A stretch of 64,000 nt of DNA, from positions 124,001 to 188,000 of the forward strand of contig PAVS01000014.1 of the NCBI GenBank assembly GCA_002713145.1, in the 5' to 3' direction. Shown here in pieces: positions 33,665 through 40,590 of this stretch. Source of the stretch: Halobacteriovoraceae bacterium. GTDB lineage: Bacteria > Bdellovibrionota > Bacteriovoracia > Bacteriovoracales > Bacteriovoracaceae. Each line of letters begins with the position of its first letter. The stretch's first letter is position 1. The notes below the pieces were generated by a model. That model had not been told where the DNA came from and did not search any database. It saw only the letters and a list, made by a program, of their open reading frames with translations. Position numbers and translations under genes: made by a program.

Positions 33665-34192
33665 ATAATATTTTAACAAAATTTCTCTTACTTCCTCATC
33701 CTCTATATCTTGAAATAATTCAGCAGCATTATTTTTCTTGGCAATATATTCAGGTGAGTAGGGGTGCAGCTTTGGCCTGCTCTTGGTTTTTTTTGGGGTG
33801 ATTTGTTTCGCTTGCGCCATATCTTCAAGTTTGAACTCATTATTGACAAATTTTATCGCTAGAACTTCATCTTTAAAGCTGGGAAAACGTTCATGAATTT
33901 TTTTAAGAATTTCTGGAATTAAAAAGCTCATCTCAGCTGCAAAGATCTGATGCTTTGTGGCCACATATAGCGTTTTTCTGTTGGTGCGCAAGGGGAGTGA
34001 GTTTTTGGCCATAAATTCACCCACAATCTCTCCCCAGGCTTTAAGCAGGTAGATAAAATCGAAAGTATTCTCATTTCTAGTGAAGTAGCCTTGTTTTCTT
34101 CTATAAGCGTTACGTTTTTGCTCAGAAATAGTGATTTCTTGTCGCTTTGGGCTAGAATGTAGCAGGTCAGCGATACTTTTAAGATCTTTCAT
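33656..34192 (-). CDS. DciA/DUF721-family protein
   Basis: The 178-residue protein has the DUF721 core, with AWGEIVGEFMAKNSLPLR, then TLYVATKHQIFAAEMSFL and ILKKI. DciA proteins help load the replicative helicase DnaB in bacteria without DnaC. A basic linker (PKKTKSRPKLHPYSP) and an acidic C-terminal helix follow. It is monocistronic and convergent with the methyltransferase gene. Confidence 0.75.
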   Translation of the reverse strand: MKDLKSIADLLHSSPKRQEITISEQKRNAYRRKQGYFTRNENTFDFIYLLKAWGEIVGEFMAKNSLPLRTNRKTLYVATKHQIFAAEMSFLIPEILKKIHERFPSFKDEVLAIKFVNNEFKLEDMAQAKQITPKKTKSRPKLHPYSPEYIAKKNNAAELFQDIEDEEVREILLKYYLS

Positions 34193-34276
34193 ATGAGCTT
34201 TTTACCATGAAAGTAAATATTGGTGAATGTTTTCGTCATGACTTTATGCAAGATCATTGTAAATTAAGGGGCTTTT

Positions 34277-34933
34277 GTGTACTTATATAATATGAGTCGG
34301 TTTTTAATTTTACTATTTTTATTTAGTTGTGCGGGATACAAATATCGAAGCAAGCAAAATCCTTTTGCTCAGTTTGGAATTAACTCACTTTCTGTTCCTA
34401 TGTTTTACAACCACTCCAATTATGCAGATATTGAAAGCGTCTTTACGCAAGAGATCTTCAACACCATGTTGGAATACAATGGTCTTGAATTAAAATCTGG
34501 TAATAAGCCAAGTGACGCTGTTCTTATTGGTATTATTGAATCAAGAGATAAATTAAGCGAGAGCATGGAGACTGTGATTACCAAAAGTGCAGACAATACC
34601 TTTGGTGAAGATGTCTTAGGTACTGATAGAGATGATCTTTTATTACCAAGACAACGCTCTGTTGGGTTAAAATTGCGCTTGATTGTGATTAAACACCCGA
34701 CTCGTGAAGAAATAAAATTTCTGACCTCAAAAATGGGAGAAAATGCCGTTGGCTCCAAGGTGATTTTTAATGAAGTGATAGGTCTTAATTCAACTCAAAC
34801 TCTCAAGTCATTACGCGGCGAGGGGATAAAAGTACTAGGTTCTCAAAATAGAGGACTCAATCGTCAAACCATGCAAAACATGGCCAAGTCCGCGGCCAAC
34901 AATTTTAAGGATATGATCTTATATGCATTCTAG
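34277..34933 (+). CDS. lptE: LptE-like outer-membrane lipoprotein
   Basis: A GTG at 34277 with AAGGGG six bases upstream is preferred over the ATG at 34292, which has none. The 218-residue product has a lipobox (LFLFSCAGY, with the CGY-like LptE start) and the LptE-type sequence LSVPMFYNHSNYADIESVFTQEI. LptE plugs LptD and helps deliver LPS. It overlaps holA by 11 bases, a gene order conserved in proteobacteria. Confidence 0.82.
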   Translation: MYLYNMSRFLILLFLFSCAGYKYRSKQNPFAQFGINSLSVPMFYNHSNYADIESVFTQEIFNTMLEYNGLELKSGNKPSDAVLIGIIESRDKLSESMETVITKSADNTFGEDVLGTDRDDLLLPRQRSVGLKLRLIVIKHPTREEIKFLTSKMGENAVGSKVIFNEVIGLNSTQTLKSLRGEGIKVLGSQNRGLNRQTMQNMAKSAANNFKDMILYAF

Positions 34934-35882
34934 TTGGAAATTATGGGACTTTCTAAAATCAAGACCTGAAGTGATTGATGATGAGACGCCCCCACTGTTA
35001 TTCATCAATAGTTTCAATCCTTTTGCTACGAGAATCTTAAAAGATAGAATTCCCCTCTCTCGTTTTTCTGAGGGGAGACTCCTGGTCAAATTAGGGAAAG
35101 AACTCACTGTTGATTGGGTTGAGGAGAACTTCAAAACATTGAGTTTGTTTGGTGGTTCGGAGTCTTATTATATTATTCACGCTCACGAGATGCCTGAGAA
35201 GGTTAAGAATATTTTCAAAAAACCAGAAGAGCTTATGCTTGAGAATAGATATATTCTTTTTGATTATCCTAAAGATGATGCTCTCTCTAGGGAGATGAAA
35301 AAATCTCAACTTGCAGAAGTGATTAAGCTAACACCTCCTGCTTTTTGGGAAAAAGAGCAACTTCTTACATTTTTAAATCAACACTTATCCGTATTTTTGA
35401 CTTATGAAGCCAAAGAATATTTTATTAAACATGTTGAGTTCAGTTTGGATGATTATTTTAATTATCTCACACAGTTGAAGCTCAATTATGCTGATAAAAA
35501 ACAAATCGATCTTCATGATCTTGGTGAAGTTGTTTATCAGCAAAAATGGGATCAGTTTGAGATCACTGAATATTTTGCGACAAAAAAATACAAACCCTTT
35601 TTTTCTTTATTATCTAAAAGAAAAAATTTTGAAGATATCAGAATGATTGCTCAATTTCTTCAATCCCATATGATCAAAGTTTTTGACCCAAGCTACACTG
35701 AGGGGAAGCCTAGGCTTACGAAATACGACCGAGAAATACTGAAGCAACACGATTTATGGAGTTCTCAAGAAATTAGTCGTGCCATGAGTTTTTTCATCAA
35801 CCTTGAGCATAAGGCCAAAGCAAAAGATCCTTCTTTGTTCACCCAACTGGATCGGGACTCTTTACGGCTAGAAGTCAGATAA
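34923..35882 (+). CDS. holA: DNA polymerase III delta-subunit-like protein
   Basis: The 319-residue protein has weak similarity to HolA, the clamp-loader delta subunit. It includes FGGSESYYIIHAHEM for the Rossmann-like N-domain and WSSQEISRAMSFFINLEH in the C-terminal collar. A clear Walker A is absent, as in delta. Position directly after lptE supports the call. The protein is divergent, so the assignment leans on context. Confidence 0.72.
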   Translation: MHSSWKLWDFLKSRPEVIDDETPPLLFINSFNPFATRILKDRIPLSRFSEGRLLVKLGKELTVDWVEENFKTLSLFGGSESYYIIHAHEMPEKVKNIFKKPEELMLENRYILFDYPKDDALSREMKKSQLAEVIKLTPPAFWEKEQLLTFLNQHLSVFLTYEAKEYFIKHVEFSLDDYFNYLTQLKLNYADKKQIDLHDLGEVVYQQKWDQFEITEYFATKKYKPFFSLLSKRKNFEDIRMIAQFLQSHMIKVFDPSYTEGKPRLTKYDREILKQHDLWSSQEISRAMSFFINLEHKAKAKDPSLFTQLDRDSLRLEVR

Positions 35883-36699
35883 CTGTGGCTTGGGCTTGAA
35901 CGTAAGTATAATAAAAAACCGCATTTGGATCACTCGCAATTGTCTTGAGCTCTTGATAAGCGGCATCAGCTAGCTCTTGGGTGATCACTTTCTCTGAGAT
36001 GAGCTGCTCCTTTGCGCTCATAAGCAAGTCAGTCCAAAAATCTATTGTTTCTTTTCTTTCATCAGGAAAACGATTATCAAAATGAAGGTTTTTGAGACTT
36101 AATTTTATATCCTGGAATCCCCCGGCTTGGAGGAGGTTACCAAGCTTAGCCCCGATGAAGGGGTCTCCGTGGGTATCAAGTTGATAATCATTAAAGGCCA
36201 TCCAATACTTCCAGACATTGGGTGAATAAGGATCAAGAAAGAAAGTTGAATTAAGGACTTCTGTGATAAAAACTTTTGAACCTGGTCTTAACACTCTTCT
36301 AACCTCATTGAGGACTTTTTGTGGATGAGGAATATGTTCAAGCACCCAACATAAAAAAGCGCCTTCAAAACTATTAGATTCAAACTCTAAGTTCTGTGCA
36401 TCCATTTTCTTGATTTCATAGCGATCTTTTGCATAGGGGAGAGTGGCCAGATACTCCTTGGCACTGGCAAGCTGGCGATCATTCAGATCAATCCCAGTAA
36501 GGTGGAGTTTAGAAAATCTTCTTAAGAGTATCTCTGATTGAGCTCCCACACCGCACCCGACTTCGAGTAAGTTTTTTATACGAGAAAAATCGATATCCTG
36601 GTAGATTCTGTGCTCTTCATAAAAAGCCTGCTCTCTTAGTCGTTGTTGTTCTGACTCTGAAAAACCATGAAGATAAGGGAAATAATTTGCATCACTCAT
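35875..36699 (-). CDS. Class I SAM-dependent methyltransferase
   Basis: The 274-residue protein has motif I LLEVGCGVGAQSE (about 45-57), motif II around LTGIDLNDRQL, WVLEHIPHPQKVLNEVRRVLRP and a GGF segment. It belongs to the methyltransferase-11/25 type. Substrate is unknown and the neighbours give no hint. It overlaps holA by eight bases at the 3' ends. Confidence 0.82.
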   Translation of the reverse strand: MSDANYFPYLHGFSESEQQRLREQAFYEEHRIYQDIDFSRIKNLLEVGCGVGAQSEILLRRFSKLHLTGIDLNDRQLASAKEYLATLPYAKDRYEIKKMDAQNLEFESNSFEGAFLCWVLEHIPHPQKVLNEVRRVLRPGSKVFITEVLNSTFFLDPYSPNVWKYWMAFNDYQLDTHGDPFIGAKLGNLLQAGGFQDIKLSLKNLHFDNRFPDERKETIDFWTDLLMSAKEQLISEKVITQELADAAYQELKTIASDPNAVFYYTYVQAQATVI

Positions 36700-36725
36700 A
36701 AACGCTCATTTGTGTGGTGAGTTAA

Positions 36726-36756
36726 AGACCCTAAAGGCGGTTTGCCAAGGGGGTCT
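36726..36756. other. Nested hairpin in the methyltransferase/VOC divergent gap
   Basis: AGACCC pairs with GGGTCT, and inside it GGC pairs with GCC. The structure lies in the leader region between divergent genes and has no T run. It might be an operator or leader structure. Confidence 0.35.
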
Positions 36757-36829
36757 ATTGGAGCTAACTTACTATTACTTCATCTCTCAGTAAATATACT
36801 TTGAGGTTAAAAAGAAGGTTAATTTTAGT

Positions 36830-36871
36830 CCCCCGCCCTTAATTCAAGCTAAAGGAAAGGGGGGGAGAGGG
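36830..36871 (+). promoter_or_regulatory. Hairpin able to mask the VOC gene ribosome site
   Basis: CCCCCGCCC at 36830-36838 can pair with the G-rich run GGGGGGGAGAGGG (36859-36871), which is the purine-rich ribosome site of the TTG start at 36879. Pairing would block translation. Both tracts are unusual for this AT-rich region. Confidence 0.42.
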
Positions 36872-36878
36872 TAAAGTC

Positions 36879-37283
36879 TTGAGTAACGTTTTCCATTTAG
36901 CTATTCCGGTTCATAATTTAGATCTTGCTCGTAACTTCTATCAGAACATAGGTGCAACCATAGGAAGAGAGGGCAAGCATACCCTTGTGATGAATCTTTT
37001 CCAAGCGCAAGTTGTTTGCCATCTCTCTCCTGAAGATTTTGTATCCAAGCCTAAAATGTATCCGCGACATTTCGGTGTGATCATGGAACGATTGTCTTTT
37101 TTGACAGAAAAATATCACCAGCTCAAAGAGAAAATGCCAGAGATCTTTTTCAAGGAATTATTTGTCAGAAATGAAGGAGAGTTTATTGAGCATACTACTT
37201 TTTTTGTCCAAGACCCTAGCGGAAATTTAATCGAGTTTAAAAACTATAAAAATCAAAACGCAATATTTAACCAAGGAATATAA
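36879..37283 (+). CDS. VOC-family (glyoxalase/dioxygenase-like) protein
   Basis: A TTG start eight bases after a G-rich ribosome site gives 134 residues. Metal-site residues fit the VOC fold: FHLAIPVHNLDLARNFY, HFGVIM in the middle and the final DPSGNLIEFKNY. It is a small single-domain member, and substrate is unknown. It may be cotranscribed with the peroxiredoxin gene one base after its stop. Confidence 0.82.
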   Translation: MSNVFHLAIPVHNLDLARNFYQNIGATIGREGKHTLVMNLFQAQVVCHLSPEDFVSKPKMYPRHFGVIMERLSFLTEKYHQLKEKMPEIFFKELFVRNEGEFIEHTTFFVQDPSGNLIEFKNYKNQNAIFNQGI

Positions 37284-37284
37284 A

Positions 37285-37866
37285 ATGAAAAAAATAATCT
37301 TTCTTTTAGTGCTCTCTATGATGTGTAGTGTTTATAGTCAGGAACAAAATAAGGGTGAAAATGCCCCTAAACTTGGAGACACACTTCCTAATATCACTCT
37401 TGGTGAAAAAACACTTGATGAGCACCTTGAAAAGGGAAAAGTCTTACTCACTGTTTATAGAGGGAGTTGGTGCCCTTATTGCGTCAAGCAGTTAAAAAAC
37501 TACCAAGAAAACTTAGATAAATTTAAAACTGAGAATATTCAAATTATTGCCATCTCACCAGAGAAGAAAAAAAATGCATTAAAAATGAAAGAAAAGAATA
37601 ATCTTGAGTTTGAGGTGCTCTCAGATAAAAATCATAAGATGCTAAGAGAGCTTAACTTGGTATTTAAACTCAAGGATGAAACCGTTGAAAAATATAAAGG
37701 GTATGGAATTGATTTAGAGGAGAGTCAAGGAAACACAAAAAATGAACTTCCTATTCCTGCAACTTACCTTATAGATAAAAAGAGAAAGATTATCTATAGT
37801 TTTATTGATTTTGATTATAAGAAGAGAGCTTCAGTCGAAGACATATTGGCAGCAGTCAAAAAGTAG
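37285..37866 (+). CDS. Exported peroxiredoxin/thioredoxin-like protein
   Basis: The 193-residue protein has a signal peptide (IIFLLVLSMMCSVYSQ) and an AhpC/TSA-type fold with the redox motif YRGSWCPYCVKQL (CPYC). The CPYC spacing is like a DsbA or glutaredoxin site on a peroxiredoxin scaffold. It probably acts in the periplasm in thiol or peroxide chemistry. AAGGAA precedes the ATG. Confidence 0.82.
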   Translation: MKKIIFLLVLSMMCSVYSQEQNKGENAPKLGDTLPNITLGEKTLDEHLEKGKVLLTVYRGSWCPYCVKQLKNYQENLDKFKTENIQIIAISPEKKKNALKMKEKNNLEFEVLSDKNHKMLRELNLVFKLKDETVEKYKGYGIDLEESQGNTKNELPIPATYLIDKKRKIIYSFIDFDYKKRASVEDILAAVKK

Positions 37867-37882
37867 GTAAGAGTTGAGCGTG

Positions 37883-37921
37883 CATCACCATCACCATCAC
37901 CATCACCATCATCATCATCAC
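37883..37921 (+). repeat. Tandem CAT/CAC tract encoding 13 His
   Basis: Alternating CATCAC hexamers (four), then CAT repeats, encode an uninterrupted poly-His run at the N-terminus of the CDF protein. The tract could change length by slippage in 3-base steps without a frame shift, and would bind Zn or Ni. Confidence 0.85.
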
Positions 37922-38172
37922 GGAAGCGGGAAAAACATACTTATTGCTTTTGCTCTCAATTTCGTTTTTGCCTGTGTCGAATTAGTTGGGGGCTACCTCA
38001 CCAATAGTGTCGCTATTATTTCTGATGCTATCCATGACTTTGGAGATTCACTTGCTCTTCTCCTGGCTTATTTTGCAGAGAAATTAAGTCACAAAGCTCC
38101 TGATCAAAGCTTTACCTTTGGCTACCGTCGTTTTTCAATTCTATCCGCCATGCTCAATGGTCTTATTTTATT

Positions 38173-38180
38173 GGGGGGGG
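38173..38180 (+). other. G8 homopolymer at the CDF frame switch
   Basis: Eight G follow TT in the third membrane span. Loss of one G restores LLGGSFYVITEAV in a single frame. This is a typical contingency-locus tract, and also a typical place for homopolymer miscalls. Confidence 0.65.
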
Positions 38181-38765
38181 AGTTTTTATGTCATAACGGA
38201 AGCAGTCTCCAGGTTAATGGCCCCAGAACCTGTCAAAGCGGATGGAATGTTACTCTTGGCCATCGCAGGCATCGCTTTCAATAGTATTGCTGCATATAGA
38301 CTTTCTAAAGATGAAGGTATGAACTCCAAGATGGTTATGTATCACTTATTCGAAGATATTCTCGGATGGGTAGCGGTCTTAGTGGTGAGTATTATCCTTT
38401 TATTTAAACCACTCTATATTCTTGACCCTATTCTTTCCTTGATGATTTCTATGTTAATTATTAAAGGCGTTTATAAAAATTTAAAGAAAATTATTCTTAT
38501 TTTGATGCAACAATTCCCAGAAAACTTAGACTTAGCTGTGATTAAAAAAGAGATATCTCATTTAGAGGGAGTGCAAGGAAGTCACGCTATAAAAGGTTGG
38601 TCTATTGATGATCAAAATTTTTATTTAAGGCTGCATGTGAGTGTTTCTGGAGAGATGAAAGTTTTTGAGACAGATAAAATTAAACAAAAAATAAAGCATA
38701 TCTTAAAACATCACCATGTGAAATATTCAACAATAGAGTTTGAAGCCTTGGACTCTGCAGCTTGC

Positions 38766-39443
38766 CTAGAATCTTAAAATTTCATCAGAATTTAATTCTT
38801 CAATCCCAGAAAAGGTAAAGAGTTTTACTGGTCTTTCACCTAAAGATTGCATGGTGTCTTGATCGATACAGACACCTGCTTCTTCGGCTAACATAATGAC
38901 AGGGTTACCTTTTTCATACACTAAATCTTGAATTTGTTCATCATCATCTGGCAAGTAATGAGCATGAACACTCCATGGAGAGATAAGATCAAGTCCTCTG
39001 TAGTCTTGAAGTTTAAGATGGTCTTCATCACCCTCATCCCCAAGAAAAGCGGTTTGAACATCGGCACCTAAAAATATCGCTCCCGCACTATCTGCATAAA
39101 TAAATTTGTCAGGCGCCCCTGCATATTGCTTGAGCAGTTGAGAGAAGTTGGAGTCCCTAAGCTCATTAATGAGTTGAAAAGTGTTCCCCCCTTCTATCAT
39201 AAGAACGTTAAACTCCATGAGCTTTTCGAGACTCAAATTTTTCGGTGTATATTCAAGCTCTACACTGGCAATTTTTTTGTGAGAAAAACTTTCCTGGATT
39301 CTCTCGAGAACATCGTCATAATCCTCTTCATCGCATGCCTGAGGAATTATGAGGATTTTAGTGTTGTCTGGAAGCTTTTCAAGAAAATACTGATCAAGCT
39401 TGTGAAAAGACTCTTGCTCGCCACCGCCAGTTAAAAAGATCAA
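38766..39443 (-). CDS. Peptidase E-like (S51 family) protein
   Basis: I place the start at the TTG at 39443, two bases after the glutaredoxin stop. This gives 225 residues, the usual length of peptidase E, beginning LIFLTGGGEQESF. Sequence upstream in this frame only mirrors the grxD gene. The nucleophile elbow is ADSAGAIFLG, preceded by EGGNTFQL. Peptidase E cleaves Asp-X dipeptides, and cyanophycinase-like activity is an alternative. It overlaps the CDF gene by 12 bases. Confidence 0.78.
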   Translation of the reverse strand: MIFLTGGGEQESFHKLDQYFLEKLPDNTKILIIPQACDEEDYDDVLERIQESFSHKKIASVELEYTPKNLSLEKLMEFNVLMIEGGNTFQLINELRDSNFSQLLKQYAGAPDKFIYADSAGAIFLGADVQTAFLGDEGDEDHLKLQDYRGLDLISPWSVHAHYLPDDDEQIQDLVYEKGNPVIMLAEEAGVCIDQDTMQSLGERPVKLFTFSGIEELNSDEILRF

Positions 39444-39444
39444 T

Positions 39445-39825
39445 TTAGGCCAACATCTCTTTGAGGTCACCGGATTCAAACATCTCAGTGATGATGTCAT
39501 TTCCCCCCACCAATTTACCTTTAAAATAAAGTTGTGGGAATGTAGGCCAGTTAGAATATTCCTTAAGACCTTGTCTGATATCCATATCTTGTAAAATATC
39601 AAAGGTGGTAAATGATTTTCCCATATGTTTTAAAATCGCTACGGTATTAGCCGAAAATCCACATTGAGGCATTTCAGAATTACCTTTCATAAACAAAACA
39701 AGATCATCAGATTTAATAATTTTTTCAATTCTCTGAGTCAGCTCACCGGTGACGGCATCTGGACTCATTTCTTTCGTTTGTGAAACATCTTTATTTAAAA
39801 TATTGAAGGGATTGTCATTACTCAT
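39445..39825 (-). CDS. grxD: Monothiol glutaredoxin (CGFS type)
   Basis: The 126-residue protein has a 30-residue N-terminal extension, then the CGFS glutaredoxin core: VLFMKGNSEMPQCGFSANTV, WPTFPQLYFKGKLVGG and DII. CGFS glutaredoxins ligate or carry [2Fe-2S] clusters with BolA proteins, and bolA lies four bases upstream. Confidence 0.92.
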   Translation of the reverse strand: MSNDNPFNILNKDVSQTKEMSPDAVTGELTQRIEKIIKSDDLVLFMKGNSEMPQCGFSANTVAILKHMGKSFTTFDILQDMDIRQGLKEYSNWPTFPQLYFKGKLVGGNDIITEMFESGDLKEMLA

Positions 39826-39829
39826 AAAT

Positions 39830-40081
39830 CTATCCTTGGGTTTGATTATATTTTTCTTTGGTCATCGTTTTTATTTTGACGGCATGAATTCGTTCTTGAA
39901 GTTCTTCTTTGAGAATATCCATGACCATTTGATGTTGATCAATCAGCATTTTTCCTTTGAAAACATCACTGACCACAAGTATTTCTAAATGATCAAGGGT
40001 TCCAGTCATGTCACTGACAAGTACTTGGGAATCTTCAAGCTTTGACTCAATTAAAGTTTTCACATTCTGTAATGGATTCAT
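39830..40081 (-). CDS. bolA: BolA-family protein
   Basis: The 83-residue protein has the BolA pattern LEILVVSDVFKGKMLIDQHQMVMDIL with the conserved His, and ERIHAVKIKTMT. It should pair with the adjacent CGFS glutaredoxin in Fe-S handling. Confidence 0.9.
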   Translation of the reverse strand: MNPLQNVKTLIESKLEDSQVLVSDMTGTLDHLEILVVSDVFKGKMLIDQHQMVMDILKEELQERIHAVKIKTMTKEKYNQTQG

Positions 40082-40090
40082 TTCAACCTT

Positions 40091-40465
40091 TTATATTAGA
40101 TTACTAGTTATAAGAGTAGCAATCCGCACAGTCAATGTCAGTATACCTATTGGTTTATGGTACTTTCGGACACTTTCATCCCCCTTGGCCAACTTATTTC
40201 CAAAGTAATAGACAATAAAGTAGAGAAGCACTGTGCTAATAGCTAATGATACATGGATGTTAAGGATCATCGCATTGGATGTGACCTTGCTTGCCTTTTC
40301 TATAGCAGATCGAGTGAGTTCTATTTGCGCGACAAGTAATAAGTCCCAAAGGATAGCAGTTTTCATGATCTTCATATGAAGAAACTTATGCTTTCGTTTG
40401 GTCACTCCATAAATGAGTAGACCCACAACTAAAAAAGATTGAGTTTGAAAAAGTAGTGAAGACAT
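40091..40465 (-). CDS. DUF420-like four-helix membrane protein
   Basis: The ATG at 40465 follows AAAGGAT at proper spacing. The 124-residue protein has about four membrane spans with His at span edges (KRKHKFLHMKIMKTA, NIHVSLAIST, YHKPIGILT). That is the pattern of DUF420 and related cytochrome-associated membrane proteins. Function is unknown. It is first in the bolA-grxD-peptidase E run. Confidence 0.65.
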   Translation of the reverse strand: MSSLLFQTQSFLVVGLLIYGVTKRKHKFLHMKIMKTAILWDLLLVAQIELTRSAIEKASKVTSNAMILNIHVSLAISTVLLYFIVYYFGNKLAKGDESVRKYHKPIGILTLTVRIATLITSNLI

Positions 40466-40590
40466 TTTATATCCTTTGTTAATGAGTACCTTAATCACTT
40501 AATTTTGTATAGAAATATACAAATGAAATGGATTTTGTTTGAGTCTTTACGGTGAGCTTTAAGCCACGTATGCTAGTTCAAGAGGTGGGA

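Larger units (their letters stand above)
37874..38777 (+). pseudogene. Cation diffusion facilitator transporter with poly-His N-terminus, frame broken at G8
   Basis: Starting at TTG 37874 or GTG 37880, the frame gives 13 consecutive His, GSGK, then CDF membrane spans with the metal site SDAIHDFGDSLALL and FGYRRFSILSAML. At 38173-38180 a run of eight G shifts the frame. The first frame then ends at 38284, while the second (SFYVITEAVSRL onward) carries spans 4-6 and the cytoplasmic domain to 38777. With seven G the whole is one CDF protein of about 300 residues. CDF proteins export Zn, Co or Cd. It could be a phase-variable gene, a true pseudogene or a sequence error. Confidence 0.8.

Noticed and set aside
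37874-37930. His-tag vector contamination
   Set aside because: The His run is continuous with a natural CDF gene and its native upstream neighbour. No vector, promoter or protease-site sequence is present.
39444-39602. N-terminal extension of the peptidase E-like protein
   Set aside because: It overlaps grxD on the same strand in another frame and is not peptidase-like. The TTG at 39443 gives the normal family length.
40552-40590. GTG start for the DinG-like gene
   Set aside because: No ribosome site there. The ATG at 40591 has GAGGTGGGA and starts directly at the exonuclease domain.
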